Source: Flavobacteriales bacterium (GTDB lineage: Bacteria; Bacteroidota; Bacteroidia; Flavobacteriales_E; Vicingaceae). Taken from it: a stretch of DNA of 60,159 nucleotides. The translations under genes and the position numbers were made by a program. The notes beneath the pieces were generated by a model that was not told the origin of the DNA, did not search any database, and saw only the letters and a list, made by a program, of their open reading frames with translations. The stretch's first letter is position 1, and the number at the start of each line of letters is the position of its first letter. Shown here piece by piece: positions 40,448 through 48,804 of this stretch. Location: contig NVUQ01000085.1 of NCBI GenBank assembly GCA_002401955.1, forward strand, positions 1 to 60,159, written 5' to 3'.

Positions 40448-42340
40448 ATGTCTATCAAAATAAATTCTCTAGAAGAATATAAAAACCAATACAAAAAAAG
40501 TGTTGAAAACCCAGAACAATTTTGGGACAATATTTCCAATACTTTTACTTGGAAAAAGAAGTGGGACAATGTTTTAAATTGGAATTTTGAAGAACCAAAA
40601 GTAAAATGGTTTGAAGGGGGAAAACTCAACATCACAGAAAACTGTTTAGACAGGCATTTAAAAACCCGAGGAAATCAAACCGCTATTCTTTGGGAGCCAA
40701 ACAACCCTAATGACAAAGCTATAAAACTAACATATACGGACCTTCACCAAAAAGTGTGTGAATTTGCCAATGTGTTAAAAAACAATGGGGCTAAAAAAGG
40801 AGACCGTATTTGTTTGTACATGCCTATGGTTCCAGAATTAGCAATAGCAGTTTTGGCTTGTGCCAGAATTGGGGCAATTCATTCGGTAGTTTTTGCTGGT
40901 TTTTCTGCCAAAGCTTTAGCTGATAGAATTAACGATGCTACATGTAATATTGTTCTCTGTTCTGACGAAGCTTATCGCGGGGCTAAAGTTATTCCTATAA
41001 AAAAAGTGGTAGATGAGGCTTTAGAAAACTGTCCATCTATTCAAAAAAACATTGTTTTAAAAAGAACGGGGGCTAATATTCAAATGCAAGCAAAAAGAGA
41101 TGTTTGGTGGCATGATGAAATAAAAAAAGTTGATGCCATTTGTAACGCTGAAGAAATGGATGCCGAAGACGAATTATTTATTTTATACACCTCTGGTTCT
41201 ACCGGACAACCCAAAGGAGTTGTTCACTCAACTGGGGGCTACATGGTTTACACCAATTATAGTTTTCAAAATGTTTTTCAATATGAAGATGGTGATGTTT
41301 ATTGGTGCACTGCTGATATTGGTTGGATAACAGGACATTCATACATCGTTTATGGACCTTTGTTAGCTGGGGCAACAACTGTAATGTTCGAGGGTGTTCC
41401 CACATGGCCAGATGCTGGTCGTTTTTGGGAGATTGTTGACAAACACCAAATTAATATTTTTTACACTGCACCAACAGCCATCCGTGCACTACAAGCCCAA
41501 TCGATAGATTTTGTAAACAAATATAAATTAAGCTCTTTAAAAGTATTGGGTAGTGTTGGTGAGCCTATTAATGAAGAGGCTTGGGAGTGGTACCATAAAA
41601 ATATTGGTAAAGAAAACTGCCCCGTTGTAGATACTTGGTGGCAAACAGAAACGGGAGGAATAATGATTTCCCCATTAGCAGGAATAACACCTCTAAAACC
41701 AACTTACGCAACATTGCCTTTACCAGGAATTCAACCCTGTTTGGTTGATGCTGATGGAAATGAAATAACAGGAAATAATGTTGAAGGAAATCTTTGTGTA
41801 AAATTTCCTTGGCCATCTATGTTAAGAACTCTTTATGGTGATCACGATCGATGTAAAGATGTTTATTTTTCTACTTATCCCGGCAAATATTTTACTGGAG
41901 ACGGTTGTAAAAGGGATGAAAAAGGTATGTATCGCATAACTGGAAGGGTAGACGATGTAATTAATGTTTCGGGGCACAGAATTGGAACTGCAGAAGTTGA
42001 AGATGCTCTAAACACTCATCCAGATGTTGTAGAAACAGCTGTTGTTAGTTTCCCTCACGAAATAAAAGGACAAGGAATTTATGCTTTTGCGATTTGCACA
42101 AAAAAAGTAGATGAAGAAGTGCTTAGAAAAGAATTACTCACCCAAATAACGAAAGAAATTGGCCCAATTGCCAAGCCTGACAAAATTCAAGTTGTAACCG
42201 GCTTGCCTAAAACTCGTTCAGGAAAAATTATGCGCAGAATCTTAAGAAAAATTGCCGAAGGTGACACCTCAAATTTAGGAGACACAAGTACACTCCTAGA
42301 CCCAAGCATTGTTAATGAAATTAAAGCTGGAGCTTTATAA
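40448..42340 (+). CDS. acs: Acetyl-CoA synthetase (AMP-forming)
   Basis: Acs activates acetate to acetyl-CoA through acetyl-adenylate. The 630-residue protein shows the full family pattern: YTSGSTGQPKGVVHSTGGYM (P-loop), TADIGWITGHSYIVYGPL, GSVGEPINEEAWEWYHKNIG, DTWWQTETGGIMISPL, GDGCKRDEKGMYRITGRVDDVINVSGHRI and, at the end, GLPKTRSGKIMRRILRK. The lysine in SGKIMRR is the known acetylation-controlled residue of this enzyme. Length and start fit the family (SIKINSLEEYKNQYKKSVENPEQFW). It is divergent from the secreted nuclease-like gene. Confidence 0.97.
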   Translation: MSIKINSLEEYKNQYKKSVENPEQFWDNISNTFTWKKKWDNVLNWNFEEPKVKWFEGGKLNITENCLDRHLKTRGNQTAILWEPNNPNDKAIKLTYTDLHQKVCEFANVLKNNGAKKGDRICLYMPMVPELAIAVLACARIGAIHSVVFAGFSAKALADRINDATCNIVLCSDEAYRGAKVIPIKKVVDEALENCPSIQKNIVLKRTGANIQMQAKRDVWWHDEIKKVDAICNAEEMDAEDELFILYTSGSTGQPKGVVHSTGGYMVYTNYSFQNVFQYEDGDVYWCTADIGWITGHSYIVYGPLLAGATTVMFEGVPTWPDAGRFWEIVDKHQINIFYTAPTAIRALQAQSIDFVNKYKLSSLKVLGSVGEPINEEAWEWYHKNIGKENCPVVDTWWQTETGGIMISPLAGITPLKPTYATLPLPGIQPCLVDADGNEITGNNVEGNLCVKFPWPSMLRTLYGDHDRCKDVYFSTYPGKYFTGDGCKRDEKGMYRITGRVDDVINVSGHRIGTAEVEDALNTHPDVVETAVVSFPHEIKGQGIYAFAICTKKVDEEVLRKELLTQITKEIGPIAKPDKIQVVTGLPKTRSGKIMRRILRKIAEGDTSNLGDTSTLLDPSIVNEIKAGAL

Positions 42341-42392
42341 TAATCTTTTTGTGTAATTTAACTTTCTCAAAAACCATATTATTTTAACTATT

Positions 42393-43037
42393 ATGAAAAA
42401 AATTAGCCTTATTCTATTACTCGTGTTCCTTTCGTCCTATTCTTATACACAAGAACTTAACACAATTGTTAAACGAGACACTTCAAAAGCATTAATTATT
42501 GGAGGGTATGGAGAGCCTTTTATTGGTATTACGCAATTAAATAATGATTGGGGAATAATGGCAGGAGTCAAAGGAGGGATTACATTTAATCGTTCTTTTG
42601 GTTTTGGTCCTATTGCAAAAGTGAATATTGGTTTCTGGGAATTTCAAGGAAATAATTTAAACTTTAACGATTCTGCCAATCTAGAATTATACATGGGATC
42701 TGTTGGTGTTTTTGTTGAATACATTTTTAAGATGGAAAACAAAATTCACTTCTCTATTCCAGTAAACATTATGGTTGGAGGAGTTGCCATCAAAGAAGAT
42801 TCTGGTGTTAAAGAACGAAAATATTACGATGACAATAAAAAGCAGGAAGCTGTTGAATCAGCTGGTATTTTTGTAATTGAACCAGAACTTAATGTTGATT
42901 TTAATATCGCTAAATTTTTTATTCCATCTCTTAAAATTGGCTACAGAGCTGTTTTTGGCAGCCAATTAGTTAATGTTACAGATCAAAATCTTTCTGGTGC
43001 TTACGTTGGTGTTGGTCTTCGATTTGGAAAATTTTAA
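42393..43037 (+). CDS. Outer-membrane beta-barrel-like protein of unknown function
   Basis: The 214-residue protein has a signal peptide (MKKISLILLLVFLSSYSYTQ) and a series of alternating amphipathic strands ending in a terminal aromatic residue (AYVGVGLRFGKF), the usual pattern of a small outer-membrane barrel. Strands read GGYGEPFIGITQLN, WGIMAGVKGGITFN, FGFGPIAKVNIGFWEFQG and HFSIPVNIMVGGVAI. There is no further clue to function. It lies 52 bp after acs and 13 bp before the VOC lipoprotein, likely one transcript with the latter. Confidence 0.8.
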   Translation: MKKISLILLLVFLSSYSYTQELNTIVKRDTSKALIIGGYGEPFIGITQLNNDWGIMAGVKGGITFNRSFGFGPIAKVNIGFWEFQGNNLNFNDSANLELYMGSVGVFVEYIFKMENKIHFSIPVNIMVGGVAIKEDSGVKERKYYDDNKKQEAVESAGIFVIEPELNVDFNIAKFFIPSLKIGYRAVFGSQLVNVTDQNLSGAYVGVGLRFGKF

Positions 43038-43050
43038 CATCTCTTTATTT

Positions 43051-43956
43051 ATGAAAAACCTCATTTTAAGCATTCTTATCATTTTAATTGGCTGTAGTGA
43101 TCATTCTGAAACACAACCATCAGAAATTGAAATTAAACCCGAAAAAATGGAGCAAGAAGAAATGGCCAAAGTAACAGGTATTGGTGGCATCTTTTTTAAA
43201 TGTGAAGACCCTGAAAAAATGAAACGTTGGTTTCATAAAAATTTAGGGTTAGTAGTTAATGAATACGGCTCTATTTATGAATTTAGAACCAAAGAAAACC
43301 CTAACAACTTTGGCTACTTACAATGGAGTCCTTTTTCAGATAAAACAACCTACTTTGAGCCTTCTGAAAAAGAATTAATGATCAATTATCGAGTTAATGA
43401 TTTAGAGCGTTTATTGACTGAACTTAAAAAAAATGGGGTTAAAATTTTAGACACCATAAAGAGTTATGAATATGGGAAATTCTTACATATTCTCGACCCT
43501 GAAAACAACAAAATTGAACTTTGGGAGCCGATTGACGCTTCTTTTGAAGCTTTATATCATGAGGGTCAATCAACCATTGAATCTGGAATTGGCGGTGTTT
43601 TCTTTAAAGCTAAAGATCCGCAAGCAATTAAAGATTGGTACAACAAAAACTTAGGTATTGTAAGTGATGATCATGGGTGTTTATTTGAGTTTTATAACCC
43701 TGTAAATAAAACGCATAAAAACTATATGCAATGGAGTCCTTTTTCAGATGAAACGACTTATTTTGCTCCTTCAACCAAAGAGTTTATGATTAACTATAGG
43801 GTTAAAAATATTGAACAATTAGTGGAAGCCCTAAAAGAAAGTGGTGTAACTGTTGTTGATTCTATTGAAACATTTGGCGAGTACGGAAAATTTGTTCATG
43901 TAATGGGTCCTGAAAACCAGAAGATTGAACTTTGGGAACAACCAGAATCTTTATAA
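43051..43956 (+). CDS. Lipoprotein with two tandem VOC (glyoxalase-like) domains
   Basis: The start at 43051 gives a lipoprotein signal (MKNLILSILIILIGCSDHS, Cys15) and 302 residues. Two VOC repeats follow: residues about 45-165 (GGIFFKCEDPEKMKRWFHKNLGL ... FLHILDPENNKIELWEP) and 180-300 (GGVFFKAKDPQAIKDWYNKNLGI ... FVHVMGPENQKIELWEQ), more than half identical to each other. Each keeps the terminal Glu metal ligand (IELWE), but the first strand has no His, so a classic glyoxalase I metal site looks incomplete. Anchoring such a domain pair to a membrane is uncommon. An upstream ATG at 42973 in this frame overlaps the previous gene and lacks the signal. Confidence 0.88.
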   Translation: MKNLILSILIILIGCSDHSETQPSEIEIKPEKMEQEEMAKVTGIGGIFFKCEDPEKMKRWFHKNLGLVVNEYGSIYEFRTKENPNNFGYLQWSPFSDKTTYFEPSEKELMINYRVNDLERLLTELKKNGVKILDTIKSYEYGKFLHILDPENNKIELWEPIDASFEALYHEGQSTIESGIGGVFFKAKDPQAIKDWYNKNLGIVSDDHGCLFEFYNPVNKTHKNYMQWSPFSDETTYFAPSTKEFMINYRVKNIEQLVEALKESGVTVVDSIETFGEYGKFVHVMGPENQKIELWEQPESL

Positions 43957-43960
43957 CAAA

Positions 43961-44176
43961 TCAACAACATCCAGAATCTCCACAACTACCATTTTCTTGA
44001 ATAGGAGGACAAGGAACTGTTCCGTAAGAACAATAAACACAACAATCATTGTTGATAGGTTTTAATACCTTATTGCAACCCTCGCATTCATAAAAATACT
44101 GGCAGGCATCGGTTGGCATTTTCTCTTCTTTTTGGTGCCCACACTCTGGACAGGTAATGACTGATTCTAGTTTCAT
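43961..44176 (-). CDS. Small cysteine-rich GDCCVxC-type protein
   Basis: The 71-residue protein has twelve cysteines: TCPECGHQ, DACQYFYECEGC, NDCCVYCSYGTVPCPP and a C-terminal GSCGDSGCC. It matches the GDCCVxC group, which is found beside MerT-type mercury transporters and includes selenoproteins in other organisms. Here all positions are Cys and the Gly of the motif is Asn. It probably binds mercury or another soft metal in the cytosol, but its role is inferred. It follows merTP by seven bases and converges with the VOC lipoprotein gene four bases away. Confidence 0.85.
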   Translation of the reverse strand: MKLESVITCPECGHQKEEKMPTDACQYFYECEGCNKVLKPINNDCCVYCSYGTVPCPPIQENGSCGDSGCC

Positions 44177-44183
44177 TTTTTGT

Positions 44184-44771
44184 TTATTTTCCCACCCTAT
44201 AGCCTGTTGAATTCAAAGCCTCTTTCAATTCTTCAATGGTTATTTTTGTTTTATCAAATTCAATAATTGTATTTCCGTTATCGTAAGAAGAAGTTACACT
44301 CGCGATTCCTGGCAATTCATTTACAGCAAAATTAATGTGATTTTGACAAGCATCACAAGTCATTCCGTATATTTTAAATTCTACCTTTTTAAGGTCTGTG
44401 CCTCCTAGGTTTTTCACTTCTTTTTTATTGTCTAAAAACACTCCTGAATAATATGGAAAAGCGATAGAAATAGCTGCAAAAAACGTCATTCCAATTAAAA
44501 ATCCTTTTGTTTGGAAAAATTTAGGTTTTTCTACATCGCAGCCGCAATCGTCTGTTGGTTTTAATTTAAAATGATTACGCCATGCGTAAACAAGAGCAAC
44601 GGCTGCCAACACTATTAAATAAGGGCGAAAAGGCTCTACCCACGAAAAGGCTGAAGAAGCCCCTCCAACTCCAGCAATCAGAGCAATTACAGGAGGAATA
44701 CAACACGAAGAAGCACCAATAGCTGCAATAACAGCGGTAATAATTGCTCCTTTTGTGCTTTGTGTTCCCAT
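44184..44771 (-). CDS. merTP: Mercuric transport fusion protein MerTP
   Basis: The start at 44771 (MGTQSTKGAIITAVIAAIGASSCC) gives 195 residues and begins one base after the dprA stop codon. The N-terminal MerT part has three TM helices with a Cys-Cys pair in the first (SSCCIPPVIALIAG) and a CGCD loop after the second. The C-terminal MerP-like heavy-metal domain has GMTCDACQNHINFAVNELPGI. Such fusions bring Hg(II) into the cell for reduction. No merA or merR is in the window, so either detoxification genes lie elsewhere or the protein handles another thiophilic metal. Confidence 0.92.
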   Translation of the reverse strand: MGTQSTKGAIITAVIAAIGASSCCIPPVIALIAGVGGASSAFSWVEPFRPYLIVLAAVALVYAWRNHFKLKPTDDCGCDVEKPKFFQTKGFLIGMTFFAAISIAFPYYSGVFLDNKKEVKNLGGTDLKKVEFKIYGMTCDACQNHINFAVNELPGIASVTSSYDNGNTIIEFDKTKITIEELKEALNSTGYRVGK

Positions 44772-44772
44772 T

Positions 44773-45876
44773 TTACGCCAAACTATAAATTTTACCTGGC
44801 AGTGTTTTAACAACCCCGCTAAATTCCATATCTAGAAGCATAGCGGTAATTTTACTCATGGGTAATTTTGCTTGTAACGAAAGTTCATCAACACCTATTT
44901 TACCTTTTTCAGAAAGAATGCTTGCTATTGCTTTTTGTTCAGGAGTAAGTTCAACAAACAATTGATGCTGACTAGGTTTTGATTTCTTTTTGGTTTCCCA
45001 ACCCATAATATATTCAATGTCTTTTACCGACTGTATTAATGCTGCTTTATTCGTTTTTATCAAGTTATTACAACCCTCAGACTGACTATCTCCCAGCCTG
45101 CCTGGCAACGCAAAAACATCCCTATTGTAATCATTCGCAATATAAGCTGTAATTAATGAGCCTCCTTTTTTGCTCGACTCTATTACTATCGTTAAATCAG
45201 AAAGACCCGCCACAATTCTATTTCTCTTAGGGAAATTTTCTCGGTCGGGGTTTGTTCCGCTTTTATAATCCGTTAATAAACCTCCTTTTTCTATCATTTG
45301 TGTAGCAACCCCTCTGTGTTGAGCAGGATAAATTCTATCCAACCCATGAGCCAACACACCAACTGTTGGAATGTTGTTTTTTAACGCTGCTTTATGCGAA
45401 TAAACATCTATTCCATAAGCCAACCCACTTACTATTAATGGTTTGTGAGGAGCTAAACCAGCCACAATTTTATCGCAAAATTCTTTGCCGTACTCTGTTG
45501 CTTTTCGAGTTCCAACAATGCTTACCACTTTTTGGTTGTTAAATTCTACATTACCTTTAGAGTACAATAAAATAGGCCCGTCCTCACAGTGGAGTAATCG
45601 TTTAGGGTAATTATCATTTAAATAAAATAAGGGTTTGATGTTGTTCTTTTTTATGAATTCCAACTCTTCTTCCGCAACTACTAATGCCTCTGTTTTGTGC
45701 GTAATTATTTTTTGAGCGTTGATTGCCCCTATTCCTGGAATTTTTTCTAAGACAGCTTTCTTCTCTTTAAAAACCTGTTCCGAACTACCACAATATGCAA
45801 TTAATTTTTTTGCAGTAATATCTCCAACATTGGGTATTGAAGTTATTGCAATATGATAAAGTAATTGTTCGTTCAT
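44773..45876 (-). CDS. dprA: DNA-processing protein DprA
   Basis: DprA binds single-stranded DNA taken up by competence and loads RecA. The 367-residue protein has an N-terminal helix-hairpin-helix region (ITSIPNVGDITAKKLI, IPGIGAINAQKI), the Rossmann-like core (VSIVGTRKATEYGKEF, VSGLAYGIDVYSHKAAL, GVLAHGLDRIYPAQHR, NRIVAGLSDLTIVIESSKKGGSLITA, ALPGRLGDSQSEGCNNLI) and a C-terminal winged helix (LSEKGKIGVDELSLQAKLPMSKITAMLLDME). The merTP gene follows after one base in the same transcript, which is an unusual pairing. Confidence 0.97.
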   Translation of the reverse strand: MNEQLLYHIAITSIPNVGDITAKKLIAYCGSSEQVFKEKKAVLEKIPGIGAINAQKIITHKTEALVVAEEELEFIKKNNIKPLFYLNDNYPKRLLHCEDGPILLYSKGNVEFNNQKVVSIVGTRKATEYGKEFCDKIVAGLAPHKPLIVSGLAYGIDVYSHKAALKNNIPTVGVLAHGLDRIYPAQHRGVATQMIEKGGLLTDYKSGTNPDRENFPKRNRIVAGLSDLTIVIESSKKGGSLITAYIANDYNRDVFALPGRLGDSQSEGCNNLIKTNKAALIQSVKDIEYIMGWETKKKSKPSQHQLFVELTPEQKAIASILSEKGKIGVDELSLQAKLPMSKITAMLLDMEFSGVVKTLPGKIYSLA

Positions 45877-45895
45877 GATATTGTAAAAATACTAC

Positions 45896-45926
45896 TTTCC
45901 CCGTGAAAATGGTGGGACAGAAAAAC
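45896..45926. repeat. Short dispersed repeat containing CCGTGAAAATGG
   Basis: Related to 12287-12316; the 12-base core CCGTGAAAATGG and the trailing AGAAAAAC are shared. It lies just upstream of the dprA start, in the divergent dprA-kdsB gap. Confidence 0.5.
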
Positions 45927-45960
45927 AGAAAAGAGAGTTAATTAAGTCTTTCGTTTTAAC

Positions 45961-45968
45961 TATTTTTG
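45961..45968 (+). promoter_or_regulatory. Putative -7 element for kdsB
   Basis: TATTTTTG fits TAnnTTTG, 52 bp before the kdsB ATG. The repeat at 45979-46007 would then be transcribed in the kdsB leader. Confidence 0.35.
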
Positions 45969-45978
45969 AAAAGGCTGA

Positions 45979-46007
45979 AAACCCAGCCGAACCCCTCCTT
46001 GGAGGGG
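45979..46007. repeat. Palindromic repeat in the kdsB leader
   Basis: AAACCCAGC followed by CCCCTCC-TT-GGAGGGG. GGCTG...AGCC just before it makes a second small stem. Same two modules as inside hemW at 36570-36600. The strong stem ends 13 bp before the kdsB start codon and could affect its translation. Confidence 0.6.
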
Positions 46008-46020
46008 GTAAAAAAGAACT

Positions 46021-46755
46021 ATGAAAATACTAGGTATAATTCCTTCTCGATATGAGTCAACACGGTTTCCCGGAAAACCATTAATTGATATTGATGGAAA
46101 ATCAATGATACAACGTGTTTATGAGCAAGCAAAAAAAGCAAGCTCATTAACAGAAGTTGTTGTTGCCACAGATGACGACAGGATATTCAAGCACATAAAA
46201 TCTTTCAAAGGAAATGTTGTAATGACTTCTTCTTCCCACGAAAGTGGAACGGATAGGTGTGCAGAGGTTCTGGGAAAATATGACTCAACTTTTGATGTTG
46301 TCATTAATATTCAAGGCGATGAACCCTTTATCAACCCTGAGCAAATCAACCAGCTTTCTTCTTGTTTTGAAGATGCAAAAACAGATATTGCAACACTTAT
46401 TAAAAAAATTGATACGGAAGAAGAGCTCTTTAACCCTAACCGACCAAAAGTTCATTTTGATGTCAATAATTTTGCTTTGATGTTTAGTAGAAATGCTATT
46501 CCTGAACTTCCTAACATTAAAAAAGAAACGTGGATAAACAATCAGTCTTTTTATAAACACATTGGTATTTATGGCTATCGTTCTAACATTTTGGCTAAAA
46601 TTAGTCAACTCCCCCCCTCTCCTTTAGAACAAAAAGAACGATTAGAACAATTGCGTTGGTTAGAAAACGGTTATGCAATAAAAGTCGCTATCACAAAACA
46701 TGAGGCTGTTGCTATTGACACCCCAGAAGATTTAGAAAAAATCACTTTCAAATAA
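46021..46755 (+). CDS. kdsB: 3-deoxy-manno-octulosonate cytidylyltransferase (CMP-KDO synthetase)
   Basis: KdsB activates KDO with CTP for transfer onto lipid A, so this cell makes lipopolysaccharide. The 244-residue protein carries PSRYESTRFPGKPLIDI at the start (nucleotide loop), EVVVATDDDRIF, MTSSSHESGTDRCAEV, VVINIQGDEPFINPEQI and SPLEQKERLEQLRWLENGY, all diagnostic. Length is standard. It is preceded by a transcribed palindromic repeat and followed by the HU/SPOR gene after 48 bp. Confidence 0.97.
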   Translation: MKILGIIPSRYESTRFPGKPLIDIDGKSMIQRVYEQAKKASSLTEVVVATDDDRIFKHIKSFKGNVVMTSSSHESGTDRCAEVLGKYDSTFDVVINIQGDEPFINPEQINQLSSCFEDAKTDIATLIKKIDTEEELFNPNRPKVHFDVNNFALMFSRNAIPELPNIKKETWINNQSFYKHIGIYGYRSNILAKISQLPPSPLEQKERLEQLRWLENGYAIKVAITKHEAVAIDTPEDLEKITFK

Positions 46756-46803
46756 CATCTGTTTTCTTTATTTTTATACTTTCGCAAGCCCTAAGCTAAA
46801 AAA

Positions 46804-47850
46804 TTGAAATTAGAACATTACATATCAGAACTGCTTTACAAATACGACTGTGTTGTTGTTCCTGGGCTGGGAGGTTTTGTTGCCAATTATAAGTCGGCAA
46901 CAATACTGCTTGTTCAAAACACTTTTTCGCCACCATCAAAAAGTATTTCTTTTAATAAAAACTTGAACACTAACGATGGTTTATTGGCAAACCTAATTGC
47001 ACAAAAAGAAGGTGTTGGTTTTGATTTGGCAATCAAACAAATTGAAGATCGTGTTGCATCAATCAATCATGATTTAAAAATAAAAAAACGTGTTTTATTA
47101 CAAGATGTTGGAACGCTCTTTTTAGACGGTGAAAACCGCACTCAATTTGAACCTCAAAACACCGTTAATTACCTTTTAGGATCTTATGGTTTGGATGTTT
47201 TTCAAAAACAACCAATATTAAGGGCAACAATAGAAGAAAAAATAACCAAAGAATTTATTGACAGAACAGCTCCTTTAGCTGTTGTTAAAACAGGCAACTC
47301 TAAAAAATGGATGTATGCCGCAGCACTAATTCCTTTGGCATTTTTGGCTGGGTGGATGCCAAACAATGTAGATTTGTCTGGTGATTTGAGTTATGCCAAC
47401 CTTAACCCTTTTACTCCTGAAGTAAAAACGGTTTATGTTCCTATAAAATCTGATTTTGTTTTTAATGAGATAAAAGCAAGCTCTGTTAAAGATCAAATAG
47501 CTTTAGCAGATGAAAGCACTTATTTTTTAGACGTTACATTTGATGAAACAATAGATCCAGTTGTTGTTCAGTTAAAAGAAATCCCTATTGCAGAAGCTGT
47601 TTCTACTTATGTGGCAACTGCTAAAGAAGAGCTGCATTACCACATTATTGGCGGTTGTTTTTCTGAAAAAAGAAACGCTAAAAAAATGGTTAAAAAACTC
47701 AAAAAAGAAGGGTTTGATGCTTTTATCATTGGCAAAAGAAAAGATTTGTGGGCCGTAAGTTACAACAGTTTTACAACAAAAAAAGAAGCTGTTAACGCCT
47801 TAGCTTCTGCTCAAAACCACAACAGTAAAGCGTGGGTTTTACACAAATAA
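46804..47850 (+). CDS. HU-CCDC81 and SPOR domain protein
   Basis: The 348-residue protein starts at a TTG. Residues about 1-125 are the two bacterial HU-like CCDC81 modules seen in Bacteroidota (ELLYKYDCVVVPGLGGFVANYKSA, LLQDVGTLFLDGENRTQFEP). A single TM segment follows (about 168-187, WMYAAALIPLAFLAGWMP), then a linker, and a C-terminal SPOR domain (about 270-348: YHIIGGCFSEKRNAKKMVKKLKKEGFDAFIIGKRKDLWAVSYNSF). SPOR domains bind denuded peptidoglycan at division sites, so this is likely a division- or wall-associated membrane protein. What the cytosolic HU-like half binds is unknown. It abuts the convergent dehydrogenase gene. Confidence 0.9.
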   Translation: MKLEHYISELLYKYDCVVVPGLGGFVANYKSATILLVQNTFSPPSKSISFNKNLNTNDGLLANLIAQKEGVGFDLAIKQIEDRVASINHDLKIKKRVLLQDVGTLFLDGENRTQFEPQNTVNYLLGSYGLDVFQKQPILRATIEEKITKEFIDRTAPLAVVKTGNSKKWMYAAALIPLAFLAGWMPNNVDLSGDLSYANLNPFTPEVKTVYVPIKSDFVFNEIKASSVKDQIALADESTYFLDVTFDETIDPVVVQLKEIPIAEAVSTYVATAKEELHYHIIGGCFSEKRNAKKMVKKLKKEGFDAFIIGKRKDLWAVSYNSFTTKKEAVNALASAQNHNSKAWVLHK

Positions 47851-48804
47851 TCAACTAAATTCCTTCTCAATTTTATCCGCTAAAAAACTAGAAAGTTTTA
47901 CGTAAGATTCTTGTGTCCAGCCAGCAACATGCGGACTTAAAATTACTTTATCTGATTCGGATAAGTATTTAAAACTTTCTGGCAAATCTTCTGAATTTAT
48001 TGTTTCAAAAGACTTTGTTTCGTATTCCAACACATCTAAACAGGCACCCAAAACCGTTTTGTTTTTTAAGCCTTTTATTAAATCTGCCACACAAACATTA
48101 TTGCCCCGAGCTGTATTTATAATATAAATAGGCTTTTTAAATTGTGTTAAAAAGGCTGTGTTAACATAATGATGTGTTTCTTCAGAAAGAGGCAAATGAA
48201 TACTTAGAACATCTGTTTCTTTAAAAACTATATCTAAACCAACCTCTTCAACTATGCTTGATCCAAATCCTTTCTTATACTTATCATGAGCAATTACCCT
48301 GCAACCAAAACCACTTAGTTTTTCAGCAAAAGCTTTACCCATGTTGCCATAACCAATTATTCCAACAGTTTTATTTGAAAGCTCTAAACCCCTATTTCCT
48401 TCTCTATCCCAAATGCCTTTTCTTGCTTCTATGTCTCCTTTCTTCAGTTGATTAAACAGCATCAACAACATACCTGTCGCGTGTTCTCCAACCGCATCCA
48501 TATTTCCTTCGGGAGAATTAAAAACTTTGACTCCTTTTTCTTCTGCGTAAGCAACATTTATATTCTCTAACCCAGCTCCAGATCTAGCAATAAATTTTAA
48601 GTTGACTGCTTTGTCTATAAAGGTTTTATCTATTGGAAATCGGCTTCTAATTACCAAGCCAAAATATTGGTCAACAATCTTTTCTATTCCTTCTTTTGAG
48701 GCTGTTAAATCATATTCACAAACATAGTCCATCCCAATTAATCGCTCTTCCAAAACTGGGTGAACAGCATCAACAAAAAGTATTTTTTTAATATTAAACG
48801 GCAT
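47851..48804 (-). CDS. D-2-hydroxyacid dehydrogenase (phosphoglycerate dehydrogenase-like)
   Basis: The 317-residue NAD-dependent enzyme shows VRSRFPI-type N-terminal text (LVIRSRFPIDK), IARSGAGLENINVAYAEEKGVKVFNSPEGN, the nucleotide loop VGIIGYGNMGKAFAEKLSGFG, then LPLSEETHHYVN, NTARGNNVCVADLI (catalytic Arg), a Glu in DVLEYE and the catalytic His in LSPHVAGWT. Related enzymes oxidise 3-phosphoglycerate or reduce 2-keto acids; the exact substrate is open. There is no regulatory ACT domain. It overlaps mgtE by 11 bp and is co-transcribed with it. Confidence 0.92.
   Translation of the reverse strand: MPFNIKKILFVDAVHPVLEERLIGMDYVCEYDLTASKEGIEKIVDQYFGLVIRSRFPIDKTFIDKAVNLKFIARSGAGLENINVAYAEEKGVKVFNSPEGNMDAVGEHATGMLLMLFNQLKKGDIEARKGIWDREGNRGLELSNKTVGIIGYGNMGKAFAEKLSGFGCRVIAHDKYKKGFGSSIVEEVGLDIVFKETDVLSIHLPLSEETHHYVNTAFLTQFKKPIYIINTARGNNVCVADLIKGLKNKTVLGACLDVLEYETKSFETINSEDLPESFKYLSESDKVILSPHVAGWTQESYVKLSSFLADKIEKEFS

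Noticed and set aside
42973..43050. Upstream start for the VOC lipoprotein
   Set aside because: Overlaps the end of the outer-membrane protein gene and gives a second, unnecessary hydrophobic stretch ahead of a proper lipobox signal.
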